Of a stretch of 64,000 nt of DNA, positions 52,211 to 60,566 are shown piece by piece. Within the stretch, counting starts at the first letter, position 1; every line of letters starts with the position of its first letter. Position numbers and translations under genes: made by a program. Below the pieces are notes generated by a model. The model worked only from the letters and a program-made list of their open reading frames with translations. It had not been told where the DNA came from and did not search any database. The DNA is from Maricaulis sp036231565 (lineage in GTDB: Bacteria; Pseudomonadota; Alphaproteobacteria; Caulobacterales; Maricaulaceae), in assembly GCA_036231565.1 (NCBI GenBank), contig JAZAHA010000019.1, forward strand, positions 62,001-126,000. The letters run 5' to 3'.

Positions 52211-52717
52211 ATGTTCTACGGCGTCAGCCTCACCGCCATCCTGGTGGCGCTCTGGCTCACCCTTTCGGGGAGCTATACCCTGAGCGGCGACTATCCCATC
52301 GTGATGGGATTGGGCGTGATCTCGATCGTGATCGCCGTCGCCCTGACCTTTCGCATGCGGATCGTCGACCGCGAGACCGTGCCGGTCGCACCGGCACCGG
52401 CCCTGTTCGGCTACTGGTCCTGGCTGGGCCGCGAGATCGTCAACGCCAATCTCGCTGTAACCCGCCTGGTGATGAAGCCGGAAATCGACATCGAGCCGCG
52501 CCTGGTGCGCGTGCCGGCGCAGCAGCGCTCGGGCCTGGGCCTGTGCGTCTTCGCCAACTCGATCACGCTGACACCGGGCACGGTGACGGTGGATGTCGAG
52601 GATGACGGTTTCCTGGTGCACGCGCTGGACGGTTCTTTCACCGATCCGGCCGGCTTTGCCGAGATGGGCGCGCGCTCCGACATCGCCACCGATGGCCGCC
52701 GCAAGGAGGTGAAATGA
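52211..52717 (+). CDS. mrpE: Mrp-type antiporter subunit E
   Basis: 168 residues. Two to three N-terminal helices, then the MrpE core WSWLGREIVNANLAVTRLV and the conserved ANSITLTPGTVTVDVEDDGF. A small accessory subunit of the multisubunit Na+(cation)/H+ antiporter. First gene of a ten-gene operon; GGGGAGAA 3 nt before the ATG. Overlaps mrpF by 4 bp. Confidence 0.92.
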   Translation: MFYGVSLTAILVALWLTLSGSYTLSGDYPIVMGLGVISIVIAVALTFRMRIVDRETVPVAPAPALFGYWSWLGREIVNANLAVTRLVMKPEIDIEPRLVRVPAQQRSGLGLCVFANSITLTPGTVTVDVEDDGFLVHALDGSFTDPAGFAEMGARSDIATDGRRKEVK

Positions 52718-53034
52718 TGGAGTGGGTGAATTTCATCATCGCCCTGGGCATGGCCGGCGCCATGGCCATCATGCTGGCGCGCCTGTTTGCCGGGCCGACG
52801 CTGTATGACCGCGTGCTGGCCGCAAACTCCTTCGGCACCAAGACCGTGCTTTTCCTGCTGGTCTTCTCCGCCATTGCGGGCCGCCAGGATGCGATCGACA
52901 TCGCGCTCCTCTATGCGCTGATCAATTTTGTCGCGACCATCGCGATCCTGAAATTCTTCCGCTACCGCTCGCTGGAAATCGCCCTGGCGCAGATGTCCCT
53001 GCGCAAGGCGCTGGACGGGGAGTACGAGAAATGA
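52714..53034 (+). CDS. mrpF: Mrp-type antiporter subunit F
   Basis: 106-residue three-helix protein with the MrpF signature ARLFAGPTLYDRVLAANSFG and AIDIALLYALINFVATIAIL. Small membrane subunit needed for antiporter assembly. Overlaps mrpE and mrpG by 4 bp each. Confidence 0.92.
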   Translation: MMEWVNFIIALGMAGAMAIMLARLFAGPTLYDRVLAANSFGTKTVLFLLVFSAIAGRQDAIDIALLYALINFVATIAILKFFRYRSLEIALAQMSLRKALDGEYEK

Positions 53035-53405
53035 GCTGGGCCGAGATCCTGCAATACGCGCTGTTCGCCGGCTCTGTCGCCGCCATGGCGACGGGCCTGG
53101 TCTTCGTGCTCGCCGGGGCGACCGGCGTGATGCGCCTGCCCGACTTCTACACCCGCATGCATGCGGCTGGCGTGACCGACACGCTGGGTGCCGAGCTGAT
53201 CATTCTGGGGCTCGTGCTGCAGGCACATGACTGGCAGACCGTGGCCAAGCTTTTCCTGGTCGGCCTGCTGCTCTTCCTGACCAGCCCGACCGCCACCCAT
53301 GCCATCGCCAATGCCGCCCACCGGGCCGGGCACAAGCCGCGCCTGTCGCGCTTCCATCCGGCGCACCCGGCCGAAGCCGGCAAGGCCAGCGGGGAGGGCC
53401 AGTAG
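53031..53405 (+). CDS. mrpG: Mrp-type antiporter subunit G
   Basis: 124-residue three-helix subunit with the MrpG signature GVMRLPDFYTRMHAAGVTDTLG and LFLTSPTATHAIANAAHRAG. The C-terminal cytoplasmic tail is basic. Stop adjoins the next ATG. Confidence 0.92.
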   Translation: MSWAEILQYALFAGSVAAMATGLVFVLAGATGVMRLPDFYTRMHAAGVTDTLGAELIILGLVLQAHDWQTVAKLFLVGLLLFLTSPTATHAIANAAHRAGHKPRLSRFHPAHPAEAGKASGEGQ

Positions 53406-54029
53406 ATGGATCATTCCGATCTCACCCAGTACCTGGACTATGCGCTGATCGCCATGCTGCTGGCCGTCGGCTTTGCCATTGTCCGCCTGCGCAACCTGTT
53501 TGCCGTTGTGATGCTGACCGGCGTCTACTCGCTGCTCTCGGCAGCCTGGTTCGTCTCGCTCGACGCGGTCGACGTGGCCTTCACCGAAGCGGCCGTCGGC
53601 GCGGGCATCTCCACCGTGCTGATGCTGGGCGCCATGCTGCTGACCGCCCGCGAGAGCGAGCCGGCCGGCGCCAAGCGCCACTGGGCCGCCCTGGCGGTCG
53701 TGGTAGCGGCAGGTGCAGCGCTGTTCTTCGCCATCCCCGACATGCCGGTCTATGGCGACCCCAACTCGCCGGCGAATTCCTATGTCGGCATGGACTACAT
53801 GACCTCGACCCCGAACGAGATCGCCGTGCCCAATGTGGTCACTGCGGTGCTCGCCTCCTACCGGGGCTATGACACGTTCGGCGAGACCGTCGTGATCTTC
53901 ACCGCCGCGCTCGGCGTGATGCTGCTGCTGGGCTTCGGCACCGGCCGTCGCGAGGAAGACGCTGACGAGGCCGCCGGCAAGGCGAGGACCAAGGCCGCAA
54001 AAGCCGGGAAAAAGGAGGACAAGGCATGA
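53406..54029 (+). CDS. MbhD/MbhE-like subunit (DUF4040 plus E-like domain)
   Basis: 207 residues, five predicted helices. The first half is a DUF4040/MbhD domain (DVAFTEAAVGAGISTVLML near 56-76); the second half resembles MbhE (PDMPVYGDPNSPANSYVGMD, then FGETVVIFTAALGVMLLL near 160-177). In classical Mrp systems these parts are the C-terminal third of MrpA. The Lys/Glu-rich tail is cytoplasmic. Overlaps mrpB by 4 bp. Confidence 0.85.
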   Translation: MDHSDLTQYLDYALIAMLLAVGFAIVRLRNLFAVVMLTGVYSLLSAAWFVSLDAVDVAFTEAAVGAGISTVLMLGAMLLTARESEPAGAKRHWAALAVVVAAGAALFFAIPDMPVYGDPNSPANSYVGMDYMTSTPNEIAVPNVVTAVLASYRGYDTFGETVVIFTAALGVMLLLGFGTGRREEDADEAAGKARTKAAKAGKKEDKA

Positions 54030-54484
54030 GCCCGCACCTGATCCTGCGCGTTGTCTCCAAACTCCTGATCCCGATGATCGTCGTGTTCGGCTTCTACGTT
54101 CAGTTCCACGGCGATTTCGGCCCGGGCGGCGGCTTCCAGGCCGGCGTCATCATCGCGGTCGCGGTGATCCTCTACGCCCTGATCTTCGGCATGGAAGAGG
54201 CCCGCCGGGCCGTTCCGCCGGTCGTCGTGCGCTACGGTGCCGCGCTGGGCGTGCTGATCTATGCCAGTGTCGGCGTCGCCACCCTGTTCATGAACGGGGC
54301 CGGCGAACCGCTGAACTTCCTGGACTATGACGCGCTGCATCCTGACCAGGGCCACCACACCGGCCAGCACTACGGCATCCTGCTGGTCGAGCTGGGCGTG
54401 CTGACCACGGTCGCCTCGGTGATGCTGGCGATCTTCTACGCCTTCGCCGGCCGCGTGCCGGACATTCCGGACGAGGAGTGGTGA
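54026..54484 (+). CDS. mrpB: Mrp-type antiporter subunit B
   Basis: 152-residue four-helix protein with the MrpB motif LIPMIVVFGFYVQFHGDFGP followed by GGGFQAGVIIA, matching MbhF/MrpB. Runs directly into mrpC. Confidence 0.92.
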   Translation: MSPHLILRVVSKLLIPMIVVFGFYVQFHGDFGPGGGFQAGVIIAVAVILYALIFGMEEARRAVPPVVVRYGAALGVLIYASVGVATLFMNGAGEPLNFLDYDALHPDQGHHTGQHYGILLVELGVLTTVASVMLAIFYAFAGRVPDIPDEEW

Positions 54485-54486
54485 GC

Positions 54487-54984
54487 ATGCTGGAAATCAT
54501 TCTCGAACGCTTCAACTACATCCCGATCATCATCCTGATGATGACCGGCCTGTATGTGGTGATCGCCACCGGTAATCTGGTGAAGCGTCTGGTCGGCCTG
54601 TCGCTGTTCCAGACCTCGGTCTTCCTGCTCTACATCACCATGGGCAAGGTGTTCGGCGGCCAGCCGCCGATCATCGCCGGCGATGCGCATGGCGGGGATG
54701 CCGGTCACGGTGCCGAGGCTGCCGCCGGCCACGGTGCCGACGTGGCGGGCCATGCGGCCGAAGCGGCCGCGGGGCATGCCGCCGAAGCCGCGCACCACGC
54801 TGCCGAAATCGCCTATTCCAATCCGCTTCCGCACGTCCTGATCCTGACCGCGATCGTCGTCGGCGTGGCGACCCTGGCCGTTGGCCTGGCGCTCGTCGTC
54901 CGCATTCGCGAGGCCTATGGCACCATCGAGGACGACGCGCTCAATGCGGCCGATTATTCCCTTGAGACCGGGAGCGCCGAATAA
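54487..54984 (+). CDS. mrpC: Mrp-type antiporter subunit C with His/Ala-rich insertion
   Basis: 165 residues, a NuoK homologue. Helices about 12-30, 37-55 and 115-138, with YVVIATGNLVKRLVGLSLFQ and NPLPHVLILTAIVVGVATL conserved. Between QPPI and NPLPH an extra segment of about 40 residues (67-106) repeats an Ala/Gly-His-Ala-Glu unit and contains seven histidines; normal MrpC is near 110-120 residues. ATG at 54487 follows AGGAG by 8 nt. Confidence 0.88.
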   Translation: MLEIILERFNYIPIIILMMTGLYVVIATGNLVKRLVGLSLFQTSVFLLYITMGKVFGGQPPIIAGDAHGGDAGHGAEAAAGHGADVAGHAAEAAAGHAAEAAHHAAEIAYSNPLPHVLILTAIVVGVATLAVGLALVVRIREAYGTIEDDALNAADYSLETGSAE

Positions 54985-56511
54985 ATGGACATGCTGGCCT
55001 CTCTCCTGCCGGCAGGCATTGCCGTGCACGCGCCTGCGCTGATTGTCGTCATCCCGCTGATCATGGCAGCCGTGGCGGCCCTGATGCCGCGCGGCATCCT
55101 CGCCTGGGGCGTCACCCTGGCGACGGCGATCGCCGTGGCGGTGCTGTCGCTGAACATTCTCGGCCAGGTCTCGACCGGCGGGGTGATTTCCTACGCCATG
55201 GGCGGCTGGCTGCCGCCGGTGGGCATCGAGCTGCGCGTCGACATGCTCAACGTGCCGCTGCTGCTCCTGGTGGGCATTGTCGGCCTCTTGTGCGTCATCT
55301 ACGCCCTGCCGTCGGTCGCCGACGAGATCGCCAAGAAGCAGCAATCGCTCTTCTATTCCGCCTTCCTGGTCTGCTTTGCCGGCCTGCTGGGCGTGACGAT
55401 CACGGGCGACGCCTTCAACGTCTTCGTCTTCCTGGAAATCTCCTCGATCTCCACCTACACGATCATCGCCATGGGCGCCGGCAAGGACCGCCGCGCCCTG
55501 ACCGCCAGCTATAACTATCTGGTGCTCGGCACGATCGGCGCGACCTTCTTCGTCATCGGCGTCGGCTTCCTCTACATGGCCACCGGCACGCTCAACATTG
55601 CCGACATGGCCGCCGTGCTGGAACAGAACGGGCATGACCGCGTCACCCAGGCCGCCTTCGCCTTCATCGTGGTGGGGCTGGGCCTCAAGGCCGCAATGTT
55701 CCCGCTGCATGTCTGGCTGCCCAACGCCTATGCCTTCGCGCCGAACTTCGTCACCGCCTTCCTGGCCTCCACGGCCACCAAGGTCGCCTTCTACGCGCTG
55801 ATCCGCTTCGTCTTCTCGGTCTTCCACCCGGAGGTGAACTTCGTCGCGATGTCCTTCACCTGGCTGTTCGCCGTGGTCGGGGTCATCGCCATGATGGTGG
55901 CTTCGGTGCAGGCGGTCTTCCAGACCGATGCCCGGCGCCTTCTGGCCTACTCCTCGGTGGCGCAGGTCGGCTACATGATGCTGGGTCTGGGCATGGGCAC
56001 CGCGGCCGGCCTGTCGGCCAGCATGCTGCACCTGATGAACCACGCCCTGATGAAGGGTGCGCTGTTCATGGCGCTGGGGGCCTTTGCGCTGAATTTCGGC
56101 GTGCGCCGGGTCAAGGATCTCGCCGGTCTCGGCCAGACCATGCCGGCCTCCTCGGCCGCCTTCACCGTCGCCAGCCTGTCGCTGGTCGGTGTGCCGCTGA
56201 CGGTGGGCTTCACCTCGAAATGGTATCTCGTCACCGCCGCGCTCGAGCGCGGCTGGTGGTGGGCGGTTGCCGCACTGATGATCTCTTCGCTGCTGGCGCT
56301 GGCCTATGTGGCCCGGCTCCTGTCGGCGATCTGGATGGAAACGCCGCCGGCCGGCAAGGCGGGCGTTGCGCCGGCCCGCCGCCTGGCGCCGTGGATGGTG
56401 CTGGCCCCGATGAGCCTTCTGGCCTTCGCCAATATCTTCTTCTTCTTCCACGCCGACCCGCTGGTCGGCCTGGCCCGCGCGGCCGCCAATGCCGTGATGG
56501 GAGGAAACTGA
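54985..56511 (+). CDS. mrpD: Mrp-type antiporter subunit D, copy 1
   Basis: 508-residue NuoL/M/N-type proton-conducting subunit with about 14 helices. The conserved glutamate of helix 5 is in VFLEISSISTYTI, and MFPLHVWLPNAYAFAP and LAYSSVAQVGYMMLG are typical MrpD. It follows mrpC directly, the usual C-D order. Confidence 0.92.
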   Translation: MDMLASLLPAGIAVHAPALIVVIPLIMAAVAALMPRGILAWGVTLATAIAVAVLSLNILGQVSTGGVISYAMGGWLPPVGIELRVDMLNVPLLLLVGIVGLLCVIYALPSVADEIAKKQQSLFYSAFLVCFAGLLGVTITGDAFNVFVFLEISSISTYTIIAMGAGKDRRALTASYNYLVLGTIGATFFVIGVGFLYMATGTLNIADMAAVLEQNGHDRVTQAAFAFIVVGLGLKAAMFPLHVWLPNAYAFAPNFVTAFLASTATKVAFYALIRFVFSVFHPEVNFVAMSFTWLFAVVGVIAMMVASVQAVFQTDARRLLAYSSVAQVGYMMLGLGMGTAAGLSASMLHLMNHALMKGALFMALGAFALNFGVRRVKDLAGLGQTMPASSAAFTVASLSLVGVPLTVGFTSKWYLVTAALERGWWWAVAALMISSLLALAYVARLLSAIWMETPPAGKAGVAPARRLAPWMVLAPMSLLAFANIFFFFHADPLVGLARAAANAVMGGN

Positions 56512-56515
56512 GCCG

Positions 56516-57997
56516 ATGTGGACGCCTGAACTCTCCCTTGCCCTGGCGCTGGCCATCCCGGCCATCGGCGGTGTCGCCGTGGCGCTGCTGGGCAAGTATC
56601 CCAATCTGCGCGAAGGCGCGACGCTGGTCTCTGCCGTCCTGCTGGCGCTGAATGTGGCCTATCTGGTCGAGATCGCGCCGAGCCGTCCGGTGCTGGAACT
56701 GGCCAATCTGGCGCCGGGCCTGCACCTGGTCTTCCGCCTGGAACCGCTGGGCGCGCTGTTCGCCGCGGTGGCCTCGGGCCTGTGGATCGTCAACTCGCTG
56801 TACTCCATCGGCTATATGCGCGGGAATAACGAGAAGAACCAGACGCGCTTCTATGTCTGTTTCTGCATCGCCATCGGTGCCGCCATGGGCGTGGCCCTGT
56901 CCGGCAACCTCCTGACAATGTTCCTCTTCTACGAAGTGCTCACCCTGTCGACCTATCCGCTGGTGACGCACAAGGGAGACGCGAACGCCAAGCGCGGCGG
57001 CAAGATCTATCTGTCCATCCTGCTGGGCACCTCGATCGGCCTCTTGCTGCCCGCCGTGATCGCCACGCACTACCTCGCCGGTTCGACCGATTTCGTCGCC
57101 GGCGGCCTCCTGGCCGTCAACGAGGTGACGCCTGCCATCGCCGGTGTGCTGCTGGTGCTGTTCGCCTTCGGGATCGGCAAGGCGGCGTTGATGCCGGTTC
57201 ACCCCTGGCTGCCCAACGCCATGGTCGCACCGACGCCGGTCTCCGCCCTGCTGCACGCCGTGGCCGTTGTGAAGGCCGGCGTGTTCGCCATGCTGAAAGT
57301 GGGAACCTACATTTTCGGTCCCGCCCTGATCGCCGCCACGCCGACCTCGGACGCGCTGGCCTGGATCGCCGGTATCTCCATCGTGCTGTCCTCGGTCGTC
57401 GCGATGACCAAGGACAATCTGAAGGCCAGGCTGGCCTTCTCCACCGTCTCCCAGCTCTCCTATGTCACGCTGGGCGTGATGCTGGCCTCGCCGCTGGCCA
57501 TGCTGGGCGGGGCGCTGCAGATCGTCATGCACGCCTGGGGCAAGATCACCCTCTTCATGAGCGCAGGCGCGATCTACACCGCCACCAAGAAGACCGAGAT
57601 CTCGCAGATGGCGGGCCTGGGCCGCTACATGCCCTGGCTGTTCATCGCCTACACGGTCGGTGCGCTGTCGATCATCGGCCTGCCGCCGCTGGGCGGCACC
57701 TGGCCCAAACTCTTCCTGATGCAGGGCGCCTGGGAGAGCGGTCACGGTCTGCTGATCGTGGCGCTGGTCGCCTCGTCCATCCTCAATGTCGCCTATCTGC
57801 TGCCGCTCTCGGCGCGCGGTTTCTTCTCCGCGCCGGAAGAGGCCAAGCTGAAGAAGAAGCCGCCCATGCTGGTCATCCTGCCGCCGGTCATCACGGCAGC
57901 GGGCGTGCTGGTGCTCTTCTTCCTGATCGGGCCGCTGCGCGATTATCTCGCGCCGGTCTTCCTGTCCTCGTCCCTTGCTGCGGAGGCCGCCCTGTGA
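56516..57997 (+). CDS. Proton-conducting antiporter-like subunit (D-type), copy 2
   Basis: 493-residue homologue with about 14 helices. Helix-5 glutamate in FLFYEVLTLSTYPLV; PVHPWLPNAMVAPTPVSALL and LAFSTVSQLSYVTLGVML are conserved. Second of three such subunits. Overlaps the 100-residue gene by 4 bp. It may take part of the role of MrpA's N-terminal domain (inference). Confidence 0.9.
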   Translation: MWTPELSLALALAIPAIGGVAVALLGKYPNLREGATLVSAVLLALNVAYLVEIAPSRPVLELANLAPGLHLVFRLEPLGALFAAVASGLWIVNSLYSIGYMRGNNEKNQTRFYVCFCIAIGAAMGVALSGNLLTMFLFYEVLTLSTYPLVTHKGDANAKRGGKIYLSILLGTSIGLLLPAVIATHYLAGSTDFVAGGLLAVNEVTPAIAGVLLVLFAFGIGKAALMPVHPWLPNAMVAPTPVSALLHAVAVVKAGVFAMLKVGTYIFGPALIAATPTSDALAWIAGISIVLSSVVAMTKDNLKARLAFSTVSQLSYVTLGVMLASPLAMLGGALQIVMHAWGKITLFMSAGAIYTATKKTEISQMAGLGRYMPWLFIAYTVGALSIIGLPPLGGTWPKLFLMQGAWESGHGLLIVALVASSILNVAYLLPLSARGFFSAPEEAKLKKKPPMLVILPPVITAAGVLVLFFLIGPLRDYLAPVFLSSSLAAEAAL

Positions 57998-58296
57998 GCG
58001 ATCAATCCGGCAAACACGATGAACTCGTGCATCCCGCGGCCCGGCCCTTTTTGTGGCTGGACGCGAAATGGCTGAAATCCTCGATGCTGTGGGTCCTGCT
58101 GGTCCTCGCCCTCGGCTTTGCGGCGATCGACCTCTTCCACCATCGCCATGAATACGTGCATGTGGCCGAGACACCGGGCTTCTATGCCCTGTGGGGTTTC
58201 GGCTCCTTCGTGCTGGCCGTGATGGTCGGCTGGTTCGTGATCCGCGGCTTCCTGGGCCGTGAGGAAGACTATTGGGACGGGGAGGGCGACCAATGA
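57994..58296 (+). CDS. Small two-helix subunit within mrp operon
   Basis: 100 residues with two helices (about 30-48 and 66-86), a His-rich loop FHHRHEYVHV and an acidic tail DYWDGEGDQ. It overlaps both neighbouring D-type genes by 4 bp, so it is almost certainly translated as part of the complex. I do not recognise a family; position resembles that of the small MbhI-type subunit in archaeal Mbh clusters. Confidence 0.75.
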   Translation: MSDQSGKHDELVHPAARPFLWLDAKWLKSSMLWVLLVLALGFAAIDLFHHRHEYVHVAETPGFYALWGFGSFVLAVMVGWFVIRGFLGREEDYWDGEGDQ

Positions 58297-60044
58297 TCGA
58301 GGCCCTCTACGACGTCTCCCCGGCCTGGCCGGTCATCATCGCCGGGCTGATCGCGGCGGCCGTGCCGAACCATTATGTGCGCAAGGGCCTGGCCCTGGTC
58401 GCACCGGTGCTGGCGGGCTTCCTCTGGTTCAACGTGCCCTCCGGCGTTCATACCGGTGGCATTATCGAACTGGGCGGGTTCACGCTGGAAACCTTCCGCT
58501 ATGACGGCCTGTCCCGCATCTGGGGCCTGATCTTCATCATCGCCGCCTTCATCAATGCGCTCTACGGCCTGCATTCCAAAGACCGTGTCGGCGATGCCTC
58601 CGGCCTGATCTATGCCGGGGCCGGCCTCGGCGCCGTCTTCGCCGGCGATCTCCTCTCGCGCTTCTTCTTCTGGGAGCTGACGGCGATTTCCTCGGTCTTC
58701 CTGATCTGGGGTTCCAAAACCAACGAAGCCTACAAGGCGGGCCTGCGCTATCTGGCGATCCACGTCCTGTCCGGCGTCATGCTGCTGGCCGGTGCCGTGA
58801 TCCACTCCGCCGATACCGGCAGCTGGGCGTTTGACGAGAGCCTCTCGGTGAACACGCTGGGCGGTTTCCTGATCTTCCTCGCCTTCGGCATCAAATGCGC
58901 CTTCCCCTTCCTGCACAACTGGCTGCAGGACGCCTATCCCAAGGCGACGGTCACGGGCGCTGTCGTGCTCTCGGCCTTCACCACCAAGCTGGCCGTCTAC
59001 GCCCTGGCGCGCGGCTATGCCGGGACCGACATGCTGATCTGGATCGGCGCGATCATGACCGCTTTCCCGGTCTTCTTCGCCGTGGTCGAGAACGATCTCA
59101 GGAAGGTGCTGTCCTACTCGCTGAACAACCAGCTGGGCTTCATGGTGGTCGGCATCGGTGTCGGCACCGAGCTCGCCATCAATGGCGCCGCGGCCCACGC
59201 CTTCGTGCACATCATCTACAAGGCGCTCTTGTTCATGAGCATGGGGGCCGTGCTCTACCGCGTCGGCACCGTGAAGGCGTCCGAACTGGGCGGTCTGTTC
59301 AAGACCATGCCGGCGACCGCGATCTTCTGCATCATCGGCGCCGCCTCGATCTCGGCCTTCCCGCTCTTCTCCGGCTTTGTCGCCAAGGCGATGACGCTGG
59401 CGGCGGTGGCGCACGAGGGGCATTATATCGTCTGGTTCATCCTGCTGTTTGCCTCGGCCGGCGTGCTGGAGCACTCGGGCATCAAGATCCCGTATTTCGC
59501 CTTCTTCGCCCACGACAAGGGCCACCGCGTCCGCGAGGCGCCGGTGAACATGCTGATGGCGATGGGGATTGCCGCGCTGATGTGCGTCTATCTGGGCTGG
59601 CCCGACATGTTCGGCATCCCGGGCGGTTATCGCGCGCTCTACAACCTCACCCCCTTCCCCGAGGTGGCGAACGCGTATCCCATGTGGACCTTCGACCACG
59701 TGGTCGGGCAGATGCAGCTCCTGCTCGCGGCGCTCTTCGCCTTCGCCTTCCTGGTGCGGATGAAGTGGTATCCGGACGAGAAGCGCTCGATCAATCTGGA
59801 CTTCGACTGGGTCTATCGCCGGGCCTTCGACGGCACGGCCCGCTGGGGTCACGCCATGTTCGGCCGGTTGTGGGCTTCGATCGGCAATGTGCTCGCCGCG
59901 GCACGCACCCGGATGGGCGGCCGGCTGTTCCAGGCATTCAGTCCTATGGGCGCGATCAGCCGGGATATCCCCTCTGGCATGCTGGCGATCTGGACCAGCG
60001 CGCTTTTGGCCATCGTCCTGATTATCGCCTACATCGCCCCTTAA
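58293..60044 (+). CDS. Proton-conducting antiporter-like subunit (D-type), copy 3
   Basis: 583-residue homologue, the longest of the three. Helix-5 glutamate in SRFFFWELTAISSVFLIW; FPFLHNWLQDAYPKATVTG and VLSYSLNNQLGFMVVG are conserved. A C-terminal extension after about 480 includes a further helix near 560-582. It closes the operon and is followed by a strong terminator. Confidence 0.9.
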   Translation: MIEALYDVSPAWPVIIAGLIAAAVPNHYVRKGLALVAPVLAGFLWFNVPSGVHTGGIIELGGFTLETFRYDGLSRIWGLIFIIAAFINALYGLHSKDRVGDASGLIYAGAGLGAVFAGDLLSRFFFWELTAISSVFLIWGSKTNEAYKAGLRYLAIHVLSGVMLLAGAVIHSADTGSWAFDESLSVNTLGGFLIFLAFGIKCAFPFLHNWLQDAYPKATVTGAVVLSAFTTKLAVYALARGYAGTDMLIWIGAIMTAFPVFFAVVENDLRKVLSYSLNNQLGFMVVGIGVGTELAINGAAAHAFVHIIYKALLFMSMGAVLYRVGTVKASELGGLFKTMPATAIFCIIGAASISAFPLFSGFVAKAMTLAAVAHEGHYIVWFILLFASAGVLEHSGIKIPYFAFFAHDKGHRVREAPVNMLMAMGIAALMCVYLGWPDMFGIPGGYRALYNLTPFPEVANAYPMWTFDHVVGQMQLLLAALFAFAFLVRMKWYPDEKRSINLDFDWVYRRAFDGTARWGHAMFGRLWASIGNVLAAARTRMGGRLFQAFSPMGAISRDIPSGMLAIWTSALLAIVLIIAYIAP

Positions 60045-60068
60045 GCTTCAAGGGGTTAGAACGGAAGC

Positions 60069-60105
60069 GAGGGCGCCACACGCAAGGGTGGCGCCCTCTT
60101 TCTTT
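60069..60105 (+). terminator. Intrinsic terminator of the mrp operon
   Basis: 11-bp perfect stem GAGGGCGCCAC / GTGGCGCCCTC with an 8-nt loop, followed by TTTCTTT. Starts 25 nt after the last stop. Confidence 0.92.
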
Positions 60106-60206
60106 GCAACGCTAATAGGAATATTATCCCCACCGGGCGTAGTCCACCTAGCCTTTCACTCACGCCGCGGCCGCCATTCGAGGCCGCACGAGACCGGGAG
60201 TGCAGG

Positions 60207-60566
60207 ATGGAACGAGCGATGGAAAGACTGGCCGACGACGTGGCCCGGGCCCGCCTGGCGCAGAGCGCGGCGGCCTATGCTTTCGGGGTGCCGCAGCAGG
60301 ATCTCGAGGCGCCGACGCGGCATTCGAGGGAGGCTGCGCTGGCGCGGCAGGTGGCGATGTATCTCGCTCATGTCGCCTTCGAACTACCGCTGACCCGTGT
60401 CGCCCAGGCCTTCGGCCGCGACCGCACCACCGCCGCCCATGCCTGCCACCGGATCGAGGACCGCCGCGACGACCGCGATTTCGATGCCTGGATGGATGCG
60501 CTGGAGGAAAGCCTGCGCGGCACGCCGCGCATCCTTGTGCAATCCGGCGGGGAGGAAGAGGCATGA
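60207..60566 (+). CDS. Stand-alone DnaA domain IV-like helix-turn-helix protein
   Basis: 119-residue protein. Helices of the DnaA C-terminal DNA-binding domain are visible: ALARQVAMYLAHVAFELPLT then VAQAFGRDRTTAAHACHRIE, which matches the DnaA signature helix that reads the DnaA box (RDxTTxxHAxxxI). No AAA+ domain. GGGAG before the ATG. Overlaps the DUF6456 gene by 4 bp, so the pair is co-translated. Confidence 0.85.
   Translation: MERAMERLADDVARARLAQSAAAYAFGVPQQDLEAPTRHSREAALARQVAMYLAHVAFELPLTRVAQAFGRDRTTAAHACHRIEDRRDDRDFDAWMDALEESLRGTPRILVQSGGEEEA

Noticed and set aside
54436..56604. 722-codon open frame opposite mrpC and mrpD
   Set aside because: His/Gly/Arg/Gln-rich shadow with no signal or domain; the mrp genes explain the region.
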